64,000 bases of DNA from contig CM066035.1 in assembly GCA_033557465.1 (NCBI GenBank), forward strand, positions 924,382,522 to 924,446,521, in the 5' to 3' direction. Numbering within the stretch: position 1 is the first letter of the stretch; the number at the start of each line of letters is the position of its first letter. The position numbers and the translations under genes were made by a program. Under the pieces are notes generated by a model. That model made no database searches, was not told the DNA's origin, and saw nothing but the letters and a program-made list of their open reading frames with translations. This stretch comes from Ichthyophis bannanicus. Lineage: Eukaryota; Chordata; Amphibia; Gymnophiona; Ichthyophiidae. Positions 23,480 to 35,400 of the stretch are shown here, piece by piece.

Positions 23480-24610
23480 CCAGGGTTATTTTTTTCCCCC
23501 CATAGCTACCAGTGGGTTCAAGAAGTTTGATCAGTGTTCTAAAATCATGTCCCTTACCGATACACAACTGCTGCCTTCGTTGCCTGGGGCCAGACCATGA
23601 CATGTGGCCTGAGGGGGGGGGGGGAGTCCACTGGTACCTCTGAAAACTCTGAATGCCAAGGCTGCCACTGGAGCAGTGGAATCTCAGGGCAGTCTCACAG
23701 AAAGGGGGTCTCCCTCAAGGGAACATAGGAAGAGAATCTTGAAGGCGGCATCCCTGGATGGCTGACAGGCCAGGTAAGCTGCTTATAGTGCCATCCCACC
23801 AATTCTGGCATGGCTAATGTTTCATATGTGGGAGATGCCAGCATTGGTGCTAGTGGTGAGCAAGCGGCTTGACTCGATGCATAGAGGCTGCTGGAGCTAC
23901 CGCACAACTCCATGGTGGAGTCAGCCATGTGTCAACTGAAGAGCCAGAAGATGCGCTCCTTGGTGCCCCCAGTAGGTAGGCCTGCACCTTGGATGCCCTT
24001 GGCAGTGTGCGCTACCCAATGTTTGATGCTCATCAGCTGTACAAGGACATGTACCTGAGAGACCTGATGGAGCTCACTGGGTTCTCTACTGGTCTCCGAG
24101 GAACCCCTGCAGCGGTTCAGGAACCTGGCCAAAGTTGTCAGTGAATGCTCAGTTTGTCTTGAGCAGCTTGATTGCATCGAGTCAGCAGCTTGAGTAGTGA
24201 CACTGGCATCGGTGTCTGAAGCCAGGCCTGGCTACAGTTGTCTGATCTCAGTGGGTTCAGGACAAATTTGCTGTCCCATGCCAAGGAAAGAATTTCTAAG
24301 GCAAACCCATGACCAAAAAAGGCTGCTGAACTGGGGTCAAAGTTCATGATGACCAAGCTCTCCAAGATGAAGAAAAGACTGCTGCCTCTCCCTGATGGAA
24401 GGGCTCAGGTAAAAAGCACTTCTATCCAAGAAAAGGGGCTGCTTACAGAAACTATCCACATTTCCACATATCTCCGGCTCCCTAGCAGAGCTAGCCAGCC
24501 AAGAGACACAGGCAAGGCTCCCAAGCCCCAGGCATCGGCCCTGCCCAGCCAGGGGGAGCTTTTGACGTCAGCATAGCCTCTCCACCCCAAGGAGGTCAGC
24601 AGCCCACAGG
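23480..24610 (+). pseudogene. gag-like pseudogene of A-old3
   Basis: Position, and weak similarity to the A-lineage gag helical region in scattered frames (for example the SAMC...KSQKMRS..VPPVGR..TLDALG pattern at 23920-24010), identify it. No frame is longer than about 80 codons. Heavily decayed. Confidence 0.5.
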
Positions 24611-24619
24611 AGAACATCT

Positions 24620-25706
24620 CACTCATTATGCTCAAAGGTAGTCAAGGAGGGCTACCTCCTTCATCTAGCTCAGACACCACTTCCTTTCTTTCTGGGAAAG
24701 CCCTTCACTGGAACTTTCTACTGAAGGAACTTGCAGGACTTCTCAGCAGTAGAACCAGTTCACCACCATCTCAGGGGCAAGGGTTCTACTCCAAATACTA
24801 CTTGTACTAAAAAGAACAGGGAGCCTAAGGCCCATCCTTGACCTGCACAACCTGAACAAATTTCTGGTAAGGGAGAAATTAAAGATGCTCTCCCTTGGGA
24901 CATTGCTGCCTTACCTCCAGCAGGGAAATTGGCTATGCTCCTTTGGATCTGAAGAATGCTTATACCCACATCCTCATTCACCCCAACCACAGGCAGAACC
25001 TGCAGTTCATGGGGGGGGGGCCCAGTCACGACCAGTGCAGGGTTCTACCCTTTGGCCTGGCTTCTGCCCCATCTTCACCAAATGCCTGGCAGTAGTGACC
25101 ACCTCCCTCTGCCTTGGGGGGGGGGGGGGGGTTGTCTTCTACTTGGACAATTGGCTCATAAAAGGACACAGCTACAGAAGTGCAGCAGGCAACCATACAC
25201 ACCATCCACATCCTGCAGCATCTGGGGTTTGTAATAAACTACTCCAAGTCCCACCTCCTGACACAATGTCTAAAGTTCATAGGGGCAAGGCTAGACACCC
25301 TCCGGACAAAGGCCTTCCTCCCCAGACATTGAGCCATTCATCTCAGGGCACTAGCCCTAGATATACAACACTGTCCCTTTGTATCAGCTTGGCTTCTGCT
25401 GCACCTACTCGGCACATGGCCTCCACAGTCCGTTATCCCAGATGCTTGCCTTCACATGAGGGGGACACTGGTGCCTTCGGGACCAGTAGACACAGGCCAC
25501 AGGCTGTCTCCAGGACAGGGTTTCAGTGACCTGCCAGTTGGCAGAATTTCTGACCTGGTTTCAAAACCCCCAACACCTCAAGGCAGAGATGCCCTTCCAA
25601 ACCCCTTAAGGGTTCTCACTACAGATGCCTCCCAGTTAAGGTGGGGAGCCCACTGCGAGGAACTCTGCACCCAGGGCAGTTGGTCACAGGACAAGAGCAA
25701 CCAGCA
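24620..25706 (+). pseudogene. RT / RNase H pseudogene of A-old3, 5' part
   Basis: Recognisable pieces: MLSLGTLLPYLQQGNWLC, LDLKNAYTHILIHPNHRQ, FGLASAPS, a FYLDNWLI box (YLDD mutated to YLDN), and TTDASQLRWGAHCEELC of RNase H. Poly-G tracts at about 25012 and 25119 disturb the frame. It ends at the B2 insertion. Confidence 0.7.
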
Positions 25707-25836
25707 TTCCTTATCGTTCCTCCTGCTTAGTCCTCGTCGTATGGGTAGTGCACCTCCTCCTGCAGCATGAAGACTGGACCAATCAGATTTCAGCTCCACT
25801 GGAATAAGCACACCCTGCAACTCAGGAACTCCAGTG
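25707..25836 (+). repeat. Left inverted terminal repeat of B2
   Basis: Pairs with 31691-31849. An inner arm (25753-25779) also pairs with 25838-25863 just inside the element, giving a local stem-loop like the one in B1. The left end differs from its complement in the internal region at a few bases. Confidence 0.85.
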
Positions 25837-26883
25837 TGTCCAGTCTTCATGCAGCAGGAGGACGTTAGTGAGCGTAGCTGGGCTCACTAGTTATTTAGAT
25901 AGTATTCTTTGCCTATAGCTAACCTTTATTTAGGTCCTTTTAGGGCTTCTTTACCTTTTTTTCTTATTTAATACGCTGTCCCTTTAAATTTTCACTGTGA
26001 TTCTCGGCACTCAGTGGGGGCGGGGGGAGGAAACCGGAGGAAGCTCCTTCTCCTGCTCAGACCTTGACGACTCTCTGTGTACTTTTTGACTTTGGGGAAA
26101 GTGGATCTCTGCCCCAAGGCTCTTCGGGGCAGAGCTCCAACGAAGGCTGAGCTGCAGCTCGTCTCCAGAGACTGAAGACAGCTGCGTGTGTGCCGGTGAG
26201 TGATTGCAGCTGAGGGGAAGCTGGCCGGCTTTTGAGCCGCGTTCACTCCCTCCCTCAGCTGTTCAGGACAGTCGCAGATATTCAAGGGGGGAAGCGTCCC
26301 CGGGGGGGCTCCCGTTTTCGCGGCAGCAACGGGCTTATTTTCCTCGGGCCCTTCCCTTCACCGTGAGGCTGCAAAAGCCCGCCAAAACTCTTGCGGGTCT
26401 GCCGCGGCCATTTTTTCTCGGTCCGCGGTTTTTTTCTTTCAGTTGCCCCACGGTAGATTTTTGATTTCCTTTATTTTCCTTTCATTCGAATTTGATTTCA
26501 GTGACTTTCTTTTATTGTTATTTGCTTTATTTTGCCTTTGGTGTCTCATTCCCTCGCTGATTTTCTCCGTGGCAGCTGTCTGAGGGAGGTTTTTTTTTTA
26601 ATTGCATTTGCTTTTATTCTTAGGCTTTCTGAAAAAAAATAAATAAATAAATAAATAAATAAATAAAATAAAGACACAAAGGGAAGATATGTATGCCTCT
26701 GAGGGAAAGCAGGCATAGCCTCCTTTCCTCACTTGCTGGTCAGACCTTTTCTCTTGACCTGCACCGCTTTCCTTTATTGCACACTGCCCAGTTCCCGCTT
26801 GGTTCCTCTGGGTCAGTGTGCTGTTGGTTCCCCTATCTTTTTTGGCTGCGGTTGGCTGGCGTTTTAAACACGCTAAACTCCCC

Positions 26884-28372
26884 ATGTCCACGGGTTCTCT
26901 TTGCCTCATTTGTGGATCTCGGCGGGGTGCCGACGCAGAGACCGGCGTGTGCCCTCGCTGCGCCTCACTGTCTCGCAGCATGGAACAGCGCCTGGAGCAT
27001 TCTTTGCCTGCATCGGCACAGTCTGGTGCCGCATCAGGAGATTTAGAATCACCGCTAGAGGGTCCCTCGGGGCTTGCTCCTAACAGTACCTCGACGCCCG
27101 GGGCGCAACTAGCTCTGGGGGAGTCGTTGCCCTTGGAGGATTTTTCTGCAGATTTTGTATTGCTTCTGCATCAGGCGTTCTGTCGAAGGCGCCAGGTTAT
27201 GGGAGGGGCGCCTCTACCACCGCAGGGACTATCCCTCCAGTCCCCTCTTGGAGAGCCTCCATTGTCCGACATCAGAGCCCCGAAGCGGCCGCGGTTGCAC
27301 GACCCTGGTTCTGTGGAGGCGGACTGGCCTGAGGGGGATGATTCCGAGTTCGATCCGGAGGGAGATGTAGACGGCTTGGAGGAAGGAGAGCTTCCGGAGC
27401 CGGAGGATCAAGCGAGGATTATTCGGGTTTTCCGGCGTGAGGAGCTTCCAGCTCTTGTTTCGGAAGCGCTTCAGACGTTAGGCTTGTCTTCTGCGCCTAA
27501 GGCGGAAGAGCCGGACGGAGTAGATCCCATCATTCAAGCTGTTCGTCAGACTCAAGTGGTTTTTCCACTTCATAAAGTTATTGACCAGATGATTCAGACC
27601 GAGTGGGACACTCCTGAGACTGGTCTCAAGGGAGTTAAGATCATGCGTCGTCTTTATCCTATGGCAGAAACGGATTTGGAACGTTTTCGATCTCCCAAGG
27701 TCGACGCAGCCGTGTCGGCGGTGACGAAGACCACCATTCCTGTTGAAGGGAGTGCGGCTTTGAGGGAGCCGCAGGACAGGAAGATGGATGGTCTGTTGAA
27801 GCAGGCCTTTGAGGCGGATGCGATTGCGTTACAGGCTTCGGTTTGTGGGGCTTGGGTAGCCCGTGCCTGTTTGCGGTGGCTTCAGCGATTTCAGCGTTCT
27901 CCATCCTTAGACACTGATACGCTGACGGAACTTCACCGCTTGGAGTCTGGTACGTCTTATTTGGCGGATGTACAGTACGATCTCATCAGAGCTCTCTCCA
28001 ATAGCATGGCTTCGGTAGTGGCTTCTCGTAGAGCTCTTTGGCTAAAAAACTGGGCGGCCGATGGTTCCTCTAAGTCACGGTTGGGCAAGTTACCTTTTAA
28101 GGGTAAACTACTCTTTGGTGAGGATTTGGATAAGTTGGTCAAAGATCTAGGTGAATCCAAAGGCGGTCGCTTACCAGAAGATCGGCCCAAGCGGGGTAGA
28201 TCCATTCCGGTCACTAGGACAATTTCGGGACTTTCGTAGGTTCCGGTCACCCCGTTACGCCAGCGCCCAGCGGGGTAGATATAGTTCCCGGGTGTCCAGT
28301 TTTCGCGGATTTCGTGGAGCCAGTCGAGGGTTCACGGCGGGAGGTGCCCCGGGCCCCCGCAAACCCCAATGA
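26884..28372 (+). pseudogene. gag-like gene of B2, one late frameshift
   Basis: Start chosen at MSTGSLCLIC, homologous to the B1 start. Cys7, Cys10, Cys23 and Cys26 form two CxxC pairs. The acidic block EEGELPEPED, RIIRVFRREELPAL, and the helical SPKVDAAVSAVTK / VEGSAALREPQDRKMD / ASVCGAWVARACLRW segments follow in one open frame to about 28195. There an indel moves the basic Arg/Gly/Phe-rich tail to another frame, ending at 28372; the unshifted frame stops at 28239. Apart from this break the protein is complete. It is the best gag reference for lineage B in this window. Confidence 0.82.
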
Positions 28373-30259
28373 AAGACAGCGGGTCCAGGTGGAGCGGCCG
28401 ATGATCGGAGGACGCCTTCGACATTTTCTCTCCGCTTGGATCCAAATTACTTCCGATCAGTGGGTACTAGACATTATCAAAGACGGGTATGTTCTCGATG
28501 TGCTCGACTCCTTTGTAGCGTCTCCCTGTCGAGGGGTTCAGAAGACCTTGCAGGTGCGCCAAACGCTCGATCGGCTTCTTCAGCTGGGGGCGGTCATTCC
28601 GGTTCCACCAGCGGAATATGGTCTGGGAAGGTATTCCATTTATTTCGTGGTGCCAAAGAAGGGAGGCGATCTGCGACCCATATTGGATCTCAAAGGAGTG
28701 AATCGTTGTCTAAGAGTCCCTCACTTTCGGATGGAAACGCTACGGTCTGTCATAGTAGCCGTTCGTCGAGGCGAATTTCTTACGTCCCTCGACCTCACGG
28801 AGGCTTATCTCCATATCCCTATTCGAGAAGACCAGCAGAGGTATCTGCGCTTTGCGCTTCCGTGGGGGCATTTCCAGTTTCAGGCTTTACCATTCGGTCT
28901 AGCGACCGCACCTCGCGTATTCACCAAGATCATGGTGGTAGTTGCCGCGGCTCTCCGCAAGGACGGGGTGCTGGTTCATCCCTATCTGGACGACTGGTTG
29001 ATTCGCGGGAAATCGCGCGCAGAGAGCTTGGCAGCGACAGAAAAGGTCATCACTCTCTTAGTCTCTCGGCTGGGTGATCAACCCACTCAAGAGCCATGTG
29101 GTTCCAACACAGCTTCTCGAATATTTAGGGGTGCAATTCGAGACTTGCCAGGGGTTGGTTTCTCTACCCGAACGCAGGATTTTGACTCTTCAGTCTCTGG
29201 TGCGAAAGTTTCGAGAGTCTCCAGCCCCGTCGGCGTGGCGATACCTGCAGTTGTTGGGGACGATGGCGTCCTCTCTGGAGGTGGTTCCTTGGGCGCGGTT
29301 TCACATGCGGTCCCTCCAGCAAGCCTTACTCCGCTGCTGGTCCAACCAGTCCGATCCGCTAAACAGGCGTCTGCCTTGCCCGATGTCGGTTCGAAGGGAT
29401 CTCTCCTGGTGGTTGAATCCGCTCACTCTGCGAGTGGGGATGCCATTGGAGCAGCCGAACTGGATTCCGCTATTAACGGACGCCTGTCTGACGGGCTGGG
29501 GTGCTCACTGCGAGGGCCAGTTCGTCCAGGGTCTTTGGTCCCCAGAAGAGAGCGCCTGGTCGATCAACCGGTTGGAGCTTCGAGCCATTCGCTTGGCATT
29601 GCAGGGCTTCGAGACTCGGATATCGGCTCGAGCGATTCGGGTGCTCTGACAATGCAACGGCCGTGGCCTACATCAACCGGCAAGGGGGAACCGGAAGTGT
29701 CGGCCTCGCGGCGGAGGCTCGGACGTTGTTCGAATGGGTAGAGCCTCGCCTGTCAGCCATCTCCGCAGCACATATCGCCGGAAAAGACAATGTGACGGCG
29801 GACTTCCTCAGCAGAGTTCAGGTGGATCCCGGAGAATGGGAGCTACATCCCCGGGTGTTCGCGCAGCTGGTGCTGCGTTGGGGCCAACCACTCATGGACC
29901 TGATGGCCACGTGCCGCTCAGCAAAAGCGGCTCGATTCTACAGTCGGCGAAGAGAGCCGATGTCCGAAGGTCTGGATGCTCTGTTGCAGGTGTGGCCTTC
30001 CACGGGTCTGCTTTATGTATTCCCTCCATGGCCACTGTTGGGGCGCGTTATTCAACGTATCGAAGCCCACCGGGGTCGGGTGCTCTTAATCGCGCCGGAT
30101 TGGCCGCGTCGTCCTTGGTATGCCGATCTGATGAGGCTGATCGACGGTCCTCCCTGGAAACTTCCCTTATTACCGGACCTGTTGTGTCAGGGTCCACTTC
30201 GCATGCCCCAAGTGGAGAGATTCTCTCTTACGGCTTGGCTATTGAAAGGGCTCGGCTAA
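28314..30259 (+). pseudogene. RT / RNase H / methyltransferase-like gene of B2, two frameshifts
   Basis: The first frame (28314 to about 29065) covers the RT fingers and palm with LDLKGVNR, SLDLTEAYLHI, LPFGLATAP and YLDDWLIRG. An indel near 29065 moves the thumb and RNase H start (LTDACLTGWGAHC; NRLELRAIR) to a second frame (29074-29649). A two-base loss near 29645 moves SDNATAVAYINRQGG and the C-terminal methyltransferase-like domain (LMDLMATCRSAKAARF; YVFPPWPLLGRVI) to a third frame ending at 30259. The domain order equals A-full. All catalytic residues can be seen, but no continuous protein is possible. Confidence 0.85.
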
Positions 30260-31296
30260 GAAAACGCAGTTACTCCCGCTCAGTGGTAGCGACCCTCTTG
30301 CAGGCACGAAAGCGATCCACTTCGCTGGCCTATGTTCGAGTTTGGCGTATTTTTGAGGACTGGTGTTCCAGACACCAGATCAGAGCGGCTACGGCCTCTC
30401 TGCCGATAATTCTGGATTTTTTGCAAGACGGTTTTACTAAGGGTCTAGCCGCCAGCTCTTTGCGAGTCCAATTGGCGGCTCTGTCTTGTTATCGCGGTAA
30501 AGTGCAGGGCGTGGCTTTAGGGGCGCATCCGGATGTAGTTCGTTTTTTGCGTGCTGTGTCTAGGTTACGGCCAGCCCGTAGAGTATCGGTTCCCGCGTGG
30601 GATCTTAATTTAGTGCTACGTGCCCTAAGTGCAGCTCCTTTTGAGCCGCTCTCTGGTAGTTCGGTAAAGGATTTGACTCTTAAAACGGTGTTCCTAGTGG
30701 CTATATGTTCCGCACGCCGTATTTCCGAACTCCAGGCTCTTTCTTGCAGGGAGCCTTTTCTGTCTTTCTCGCCTAACAAAGTGGTTCTGCGGCCTGTGCC
30801 ATCTTTCTTGCCAAAGGTGACTTCTCCTTTTCACTTGAATCAGGTTGTTTCTCTTCCGGTTTTTTCGGAGTCCGAAGGGCATGCTTCTGATCGTGGTTTG
30901 AGTCGGTTGGACCTCAAAAGAGTTCTCCGCCGTTATTTACGAGTTACAAATGATTTTCGTAAATCAGACCACTTGTTTGTGCTGTTTGGTGGTCCTCGTA
31001 AAGGGGAAGCGGCAGCGAAGGCTTCTATTGCCAGATGGATTAAAGAGGCGATTGGTTCGGCTTACATATTGCACGGTCGGTCTCCGCCGCCGGGACTGCG
31101 GGCTCACTCTACGAGAGCACAAGCGACATCCTGGGCGGAATTCAGTCTGGTTTCCCCGGTAGATATTTGTAAAGCGGCCACGTGGTCGTCTTTGCACACT
31201 TTCAGTAAACATTATCGTCTTGATGTTTTGGCGGCGAGCGATGCTGGCTTTGGTTCTGCGGTTCTGCGTGCCGGCTGGCACAATCCCACCCGTTAG
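29734..31296 (+). CDS. Tyrosine recombinase ORF of B2 (domain in about 30225-31296), intact
   Basis: A 520-codon open frame whose last two thirds are recombinase. The core-binding part has LRKRSYSRSVVATLL and TSLAYVRVWRIFEDWC. The catalytic part has SARRISEL (Arg), the RAHSTRAQ segment (His and Arg), AATWSS (Trp at the His/Trp site) and KHYRLD (Tyr nucleophile). All tetrad residues are present and no stop interrupts the domain, so this is the one protein of B2 that could still be functional. The N-terminal 160 codons overlap the RNase H/methyltransferase region in a different frame and may not be translated. The start is unresolved. The stop lies 16 bp before the internal complementary region. 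Confidence 0.85.
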   Translation: MGRASPVSHLRSTYRRKRQCDGGLPQQSSGGSRRMGATSPGVRAAGAALGPTTHGPDGHVPLSKSGSILQSAKRADVRRSGCSVAGVAFHGSALCIPSMATVGARYSTYRSPPGSGALNRAGLAASSLVCRSDEADRRSSLETSLITGPVVSGSTSHAPSGEILSYGLAIERARLRKRSYSRSVVATLLQARKRSTSLAYVRVWRIFEDWCSRHQIRAATASLPIILDFLQDGFTKGLAASSLRVQLAALSCYRGKVQGVALGAHPDVVRFLRAVSRLRPARRVSVPAWDLNLVLRALSAAPFEPLSGSSVKDLTLKTVFLVAICSARRISELQALSCREPFLSFSPNKVVLRPVPSFLPKVTSPFHLNQVVSLPVFSESEGHASDRGLSRLDLKRVLRRYLRVTNDFRKSDHLFVLFGGPRKGEAAAKASIARWIKEAIGSAYILHGRSPPPGLRAHSTRAQATSWAEFSLVSPVDICKAATWSSLHTFSKHYRLDVLAASDAGFGSAVLRAGWHNPTR

Positions 31297-31311
31297 GCTG
31301 CTTTGATACAT

Positions 31312-31406
31312 CCCATACGTCGAGGACTAAGCTGGAGGAACGATAAGGAAATAGTAATTACACTTACCTGGTAATTGTAGTTCCTTGAGAGACGACAGCT
31401 TAGTCC
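31312..31406 (+). repeat. Internal complementary region of B2
   Basis: The first half reverse-complements the left end (CCCATACGTCGAGGAC...GATAAGGAA) with a few mismatches, the second half the last 56 bases of the element. It defines the element limits and the circular junction sequence. Confidence 0.88.
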
Positions 31407-31690
31407 TCCTGCCTCTCCCTGATTTCTTTTCGCACGGCACGCCTTGGATGAAGAAGACGATTTTTCCAGGTGAGTGCGTTTCATGTTACTTTCTTTTCTC
31501 TAAGTTTTTCGCTGTGGCAGGAGCGGGACTTTCCGTTCCGGTTGGTTATAATTTTTAGTATGTGGCCTACGCCACCAGTTGATGGGAAAAAAAAAAAAAA
31601 AAAAAACCAGTTAGGTTGCGGAATATATTTCCTATGAGAGCAGTTTTACTAAAGGTTAGCTATGTGTTTGAGTTTGCTTTGTCAGTAGTT

Positions 31691-31849
31691 CACTGGAGTT
31701 CCTGAGTTGCAGGGTGTGCTTATTCCAGTGGAGCTGAAATCTGATTGGTCCAGTCTTCATGCTGCAGGAGGAGGTGCACTACCCATACGTCGAGGACTAA
31801 GCTGTCGTCTCTCAAGGAACTACAATTACCAGGTAAGTGTAATTACTAT
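31691..31849 (+). repeat. Right inverted terminal repeat of B2
   Basis: Inverse of the left terminal repeat. It ends with ACCAGGTAAGTGTAATTACTAT; the splice-donor-like CAG/GTAAGT sits at 31830-31838. Confidence 0.85.
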
Positions 31850-32161
31850 TTTGGAGCTTTGGGCAATATATCTAGCCCTCTGAACGTTTTGCCACTGCCT
31901 GCAGCACCAGCCAGTGGTGATCCAAACAACCAGGTGGCAGTGTCTGTGAAAAAGCAGGGGGGGGTAAGGTTTCGCACCCTCTGCCACAAGGTGATGACTT
32001 CCCACACAGTCCAGCAGGGCATACTCCTACAGGCATTATACCTGCCAGGCCAGGACAACTCCCTTGTGCTGCATCCCAGAGTGGCCAACTGGCTTTTCCA
32101 CCTTTGTGGGACATATGGGTGGAAACTCCCCCCCCCCCCCCCCACGCCCAGACAACTACCA
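31850..32161 (+). pseudogene. RNase H / methyltransferase-like remnant of A-old3, middle part
   Basis: Resumes after B2 with LELWAIYLAL and the VIQTTRWQC stretch corresponding to QTDNQVAM. It then runs to LHPRVANWLFHLCGTYGWKL, the start of the methyltransferase-like part, and stops at the L2 LINE. Confidence 0.65.
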
Positions 32162-32422
32162 GTTTATTTCAACTTCTTATATACCGCACTCTTTGACATC
32201 AGCGCGGTTTACAAATAACATAAAGAAACCAGAACAGGCTGTTTGGTATTACATATAACAGGAGTATCAACTTGGATAACATGGGAGAACTATTTACATG
32301 GAGTATATAATCTATTAGCTAGATAACATGCTCGAACTATTTACATAAAATTAGCAGGAATGCTTGGAACAAGAGATATTATGGATTGTATTAGGGTGGG
32401 GCTGTTACTGTTATGTTACGGT

Positions 32423-32977
32423 TCATGTGGGGTAGTATTTGATGAAAAGGTGCAGTTTAAGGGCCTTTCTGAACTGGGTTAGGTCAGTTATGGCGCGGAG
32501 ATCAGGTGGGAGAGAATTCCAGCATTTTGGTGCGCTAAACATGAAAGCTCTGTTTGATGTTGATAGGCTGCAAGTTGTTATGGCCTTTGGGGTTGTTAGT
32601 GAGTTTAATGCTGCCTGTCTCCTATTTCTGTTTGATGGGATGGATTGGATGAGTTTAGAAAGTGATGTGGACGATAAACCATTTATGGCCTTAAATGTGA
32701 GAATGAGGATTTTGAATGTAAGTCTTCCGTGTATAGGGAGCCAATGGAGCTGTTTGAGGATAGGTGTGATGTGTTCATTTTTGGCCGCTCCTAGAAGAAC
32801 CCTGGCAGCGGTGTTCATGGCAAGCTGTAAGGAGCTTACGGTGGATTGTGGGAGTCCTTGTAGAATGGAGTTGGCGAAGTCGAAATGTGGTAGTTTCAGC
32901 GCTTGGTAAATGGTTCTGAAGTCTTCGTGGTCTAGTAGGGGACGTAGGTGTCTGAGCGTGTGTATTTTGAAGTACAC
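32423..32977 (-). pseudogene. L2 ORF2 C-terminal fragment
   Basis: A 184-codon frame with the hallmark L2 C-terminal region: NTAARVLLGAAKNEHITPIL, LHWLPIHGRLTFKILILTFK, and SNRAFMFSAPKCWNSLPPDL near the end. Separated by a frameshift from the RT core. Confidence 0.82.
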
Positions 32978-33079
32978 AGATTTTACGATATTTGTGTGAT
33001 TTCATATCGAGCCTATGGTCTAGTGTGACTCCGAGGTATTTTATTGTTTCCTTGGTGCCTAGGTCAGCTCCCTTGACAC

Positions 33080-33547
33080 TTATATGTGTGGTGGTGGAGT
33101 GAAGTTGGGGTCTCTTGTGATAAAGAGAACCTCAGTTTTCTTATGCTGAATGCGGAGGTTCTGTGACAGGAGCCATTGTGAGACTGCATCGAAGCAGTTT
33201 GTTATAGGCAATAAATCCATTTGCATTGTGGAAAATGGCATGTAGAGTAGGATATCGTCGGCGTATATCATACATTTCACATTGAAAGACCTGATGATAT
33301 CGCAGATAGGCTGCATATAGATGTTGAACATGAGGGATGAAAGTGAGGACCCTTGCGGAACGCCTTGTCTTTGATGGAAGAGTTTTGATTCTCCTGTTGC
33401 AGATTTAACGTATTGCATTCTGGTATCGAGGTATGATTTACACCATTCCAGTGCTGAGTTGCAGATGCCTTTTCCTTTCAGTCGACCGAGGAGAATCTCG
33501 TGATTTACCGAGTCAAACGCTGCTGCTATATCCAAGAAGATTAGCAC
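33080..33547 (-). pseudogene. L2 reverse transcriptase core fragment
   Basis: A 155-codon frame with motif A (FLDIAAAFDSV), motif B (RQGVPQGSSLSSLMFN) and motif C (MIYADDILL), all with catalytic Asp residues retained. Frames change on both sides, so no complete ORF2 protein exists. It is the polymerase core for target-primed reverse transcription in an intact L2. Confidence 0.82.
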
Positions 33548-34306
33548 AACGCCTTGTCGGATGTTGTCTATTGTGTTGAGAACATCATTGAAGAGAGTGG
33601 TAAGCAGTGTCTCAACGCCGTGGAATTCTCTGAAACCGTGTTGAGAATAGTCTAGAGGGGCTGCGGAGTCAATGTGGTCTTGGATTTGGCGCTGTGCCTC
33701 TTTCTCAAAGATCTTTGCTAAGAGGGGGATACTGGCTATAGGCCTGTAGGAGTCTGGCCGTTTTGGGTCTAGTTTAGCGTTTTTTAGCAGTGGCCTGATG
33801 GATGTGAGCTTTAATGCAGATGGGAAGGAGCCAGTAGTGAAAGAGGTTCATGATTCTTGCAATGAAGGGGCTAAAGGCACACCGAAGATCCTTTATCCAA
33901 AAGGCTGGGCAGGGATCGGTCTGCGCGGTGGTCGTGTTGAGTGAGGTGATTGTGTCTTCAATGTGTTTAGAAGAAGGCGTGTTAAGTGCGGATAGGGATG
34001 TTGGGCAGGTCGTTTCTTGTATATTATTGTTTGAGAGTTAATCTGTCTGTAGGAGTTTTGATTGCAAGTAATCAGCGAATTCTTGCGGGTGTATCATTAT
34101 TTTGTTCAGAGGAGGGTTCCTTTGATAGTGACTTAACCAGGTTGAAAAGGTCACGAGGTTTGTTCAATGATCTCTTGAGCATATCTGAGTGGTATTGCTT
34201 CTTTCTGGCTGTGATTGCCTCGCGGTGAGTTGAGAGGTGAAGAATGAAGGCTTCGTGGTCATCGGTAGCTAGTGAGCGGCACCAGCGTTTTTCGAGCCTT
34301 CGTAGG

Positions 34307-35400
34307 TGCGTAAGTTGCCTTGCTTCTGCTCCCAGCAAGCCTACCCCTCCCAGATGGTGCCCGACACATTTCTCATTTCGTGGTCTCAAGTATGCCTTCT
34401 CACCCACGCTACTAATTACCAAAACACTGTTCTGGACTCTCCACGACAAGGCCTTCCTGATAGTCCTTCAATGGCCCAGGCAGCCATGGTTCCTGCTGCT
34501 ACCCTAGCTGTCAGGGAGCTCCCCAGTGGGATGGGAGTGTCTAAGGCTCCTGTCTTGGGGGGTGGGGGGGCCCTCTCTCCTTCATCCCATTAACGGCATG
34601 GCTGCTGTAAGGGTGACCGTAGCCCCCTTCAACCTCTTGGGAGAAGTGGAAGAGATCCCACTGGCCTGCTGTAAAGTTTTCACCAGGAAAGCATACACCT
34701 TCAAATGTCACAGATTTTTGGTTTGGTGTGCAGAAGGGGTTAACCAATTCTCTTGCCCGGTGCAGATGGTGCTATAGTACCTTCTCCTTATCTCACAATC
34801 AAATCTAACTCACCTCAGTGCCCTGGCAGCACTCACTCCTGCTAGCAGGGTTAACAAGCTCCAAGCCTTGGTGTCAGAGGCACTGTATACCAGGTTCTAC
34901 AAGAATAGGATTGTGCTTCACACAGATCCCAAATACCTTCCGAAGGTGGTATCCTCCTTTCACGTCAACCAGGAGGTGGTGCTGCCCATCTTCCCAAGTT
35001 CTCATGGCAGAGACTGTCCTTCACACCTTGGACTATGAGGGTCCTGTCCTACTTTGAGCATACCCAGGGCTGCCGAAAGGCTTCTCAGCTTCTCGATTAC
35101 TATGACCCCAGTCGGCTGGGGGAGGCGGTGACCAAACACTGTCTACCTGGGTGTCAGACTGTATTACCCTTGCCTATGAGCAGGCAGGGCTCACGCTGGA
35201 TGGCTGGGTCATGGCACACTGTCAGGGCCATGGTGGCTTCTGTGGCAAACCTGTACTCTGTCCCGGTGCTGGATATCTACCGGGTTGCCACCTGGTCTTC
35301 AGTCTATACCTTCCTGGCCAGGCTGTGCTCTGTAATCTTTTCAGGGTCTAGGCAGTGCCTACCCCCTCTGACTCTTCTGTGTTCAGGCTACCGGAGCACT
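34307..35400 (+). pseudogene. Methyltransferase-like end and tyrosine recombinase pseudogene of A-old3
   Basis: Starts KLPCFCSQ and continues through the methyltransferase-like end. The recombinase follows with KAYTFKCHRFLVWC, ALTPASRVNKLQALVSEALY (A-full has SARRISELQAL), PKYLPKVVSSFHVNQEVVLP, and a region around WVMAHCQGHGG for the His/Arg motif. A DIYRVATWSSVYTF stretch is in another frame. The active site is incomplete. Confidence 0.68.

Larger units (their letters stand above)
25707..31849 (+). mobile_element. DIRS-type retrotransposon, lineage B (B2), near-complete
   Basis: A 6.1-kb relative of B1 with the same left end TTCCTTATCG, inserted into the RNase H region of the decayed A copy at 23099-35862. 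Ends are set by the internal complementary region at 31312-31406. The gag-like ORF has one late frameshift, RT has two (near 29065 and 29645), and the recombinase ORF is uninterrupted. Sequence identity to B1 is clearly below that of recent sister copies: proteins align throughout but differ at many positions, and terminal repeats differ. B1 and B2 are therefore distinct subfamilies. The interrupted host element resumes at 31850 with no duplication. Confidence 0.9.
32162..34306 (-). mobile_element. L2-clade LINE, 5'-truncated, RT-containing
   Basis: On the minus strand the pieces read, 5' to 3', a linker with LRRLEKRWCRSL, then RT with FLDIAAAFDSVNHEILL, GVPQGSSLSSLMFNIYMQ and the catalytic YADD box (33080-33547). 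The C-terminus has NTAARVLLGAAKNEHITPIL and LHWLPIHGRLTFKI (32423-32977). The 3' end at about 32162-32215 contains TATACCGC...GCGGTTTACAAATAAC. The endonuclease domain is missing. It is embedded in the methyltransferase-like region of A-old3. Confidence 0.85.
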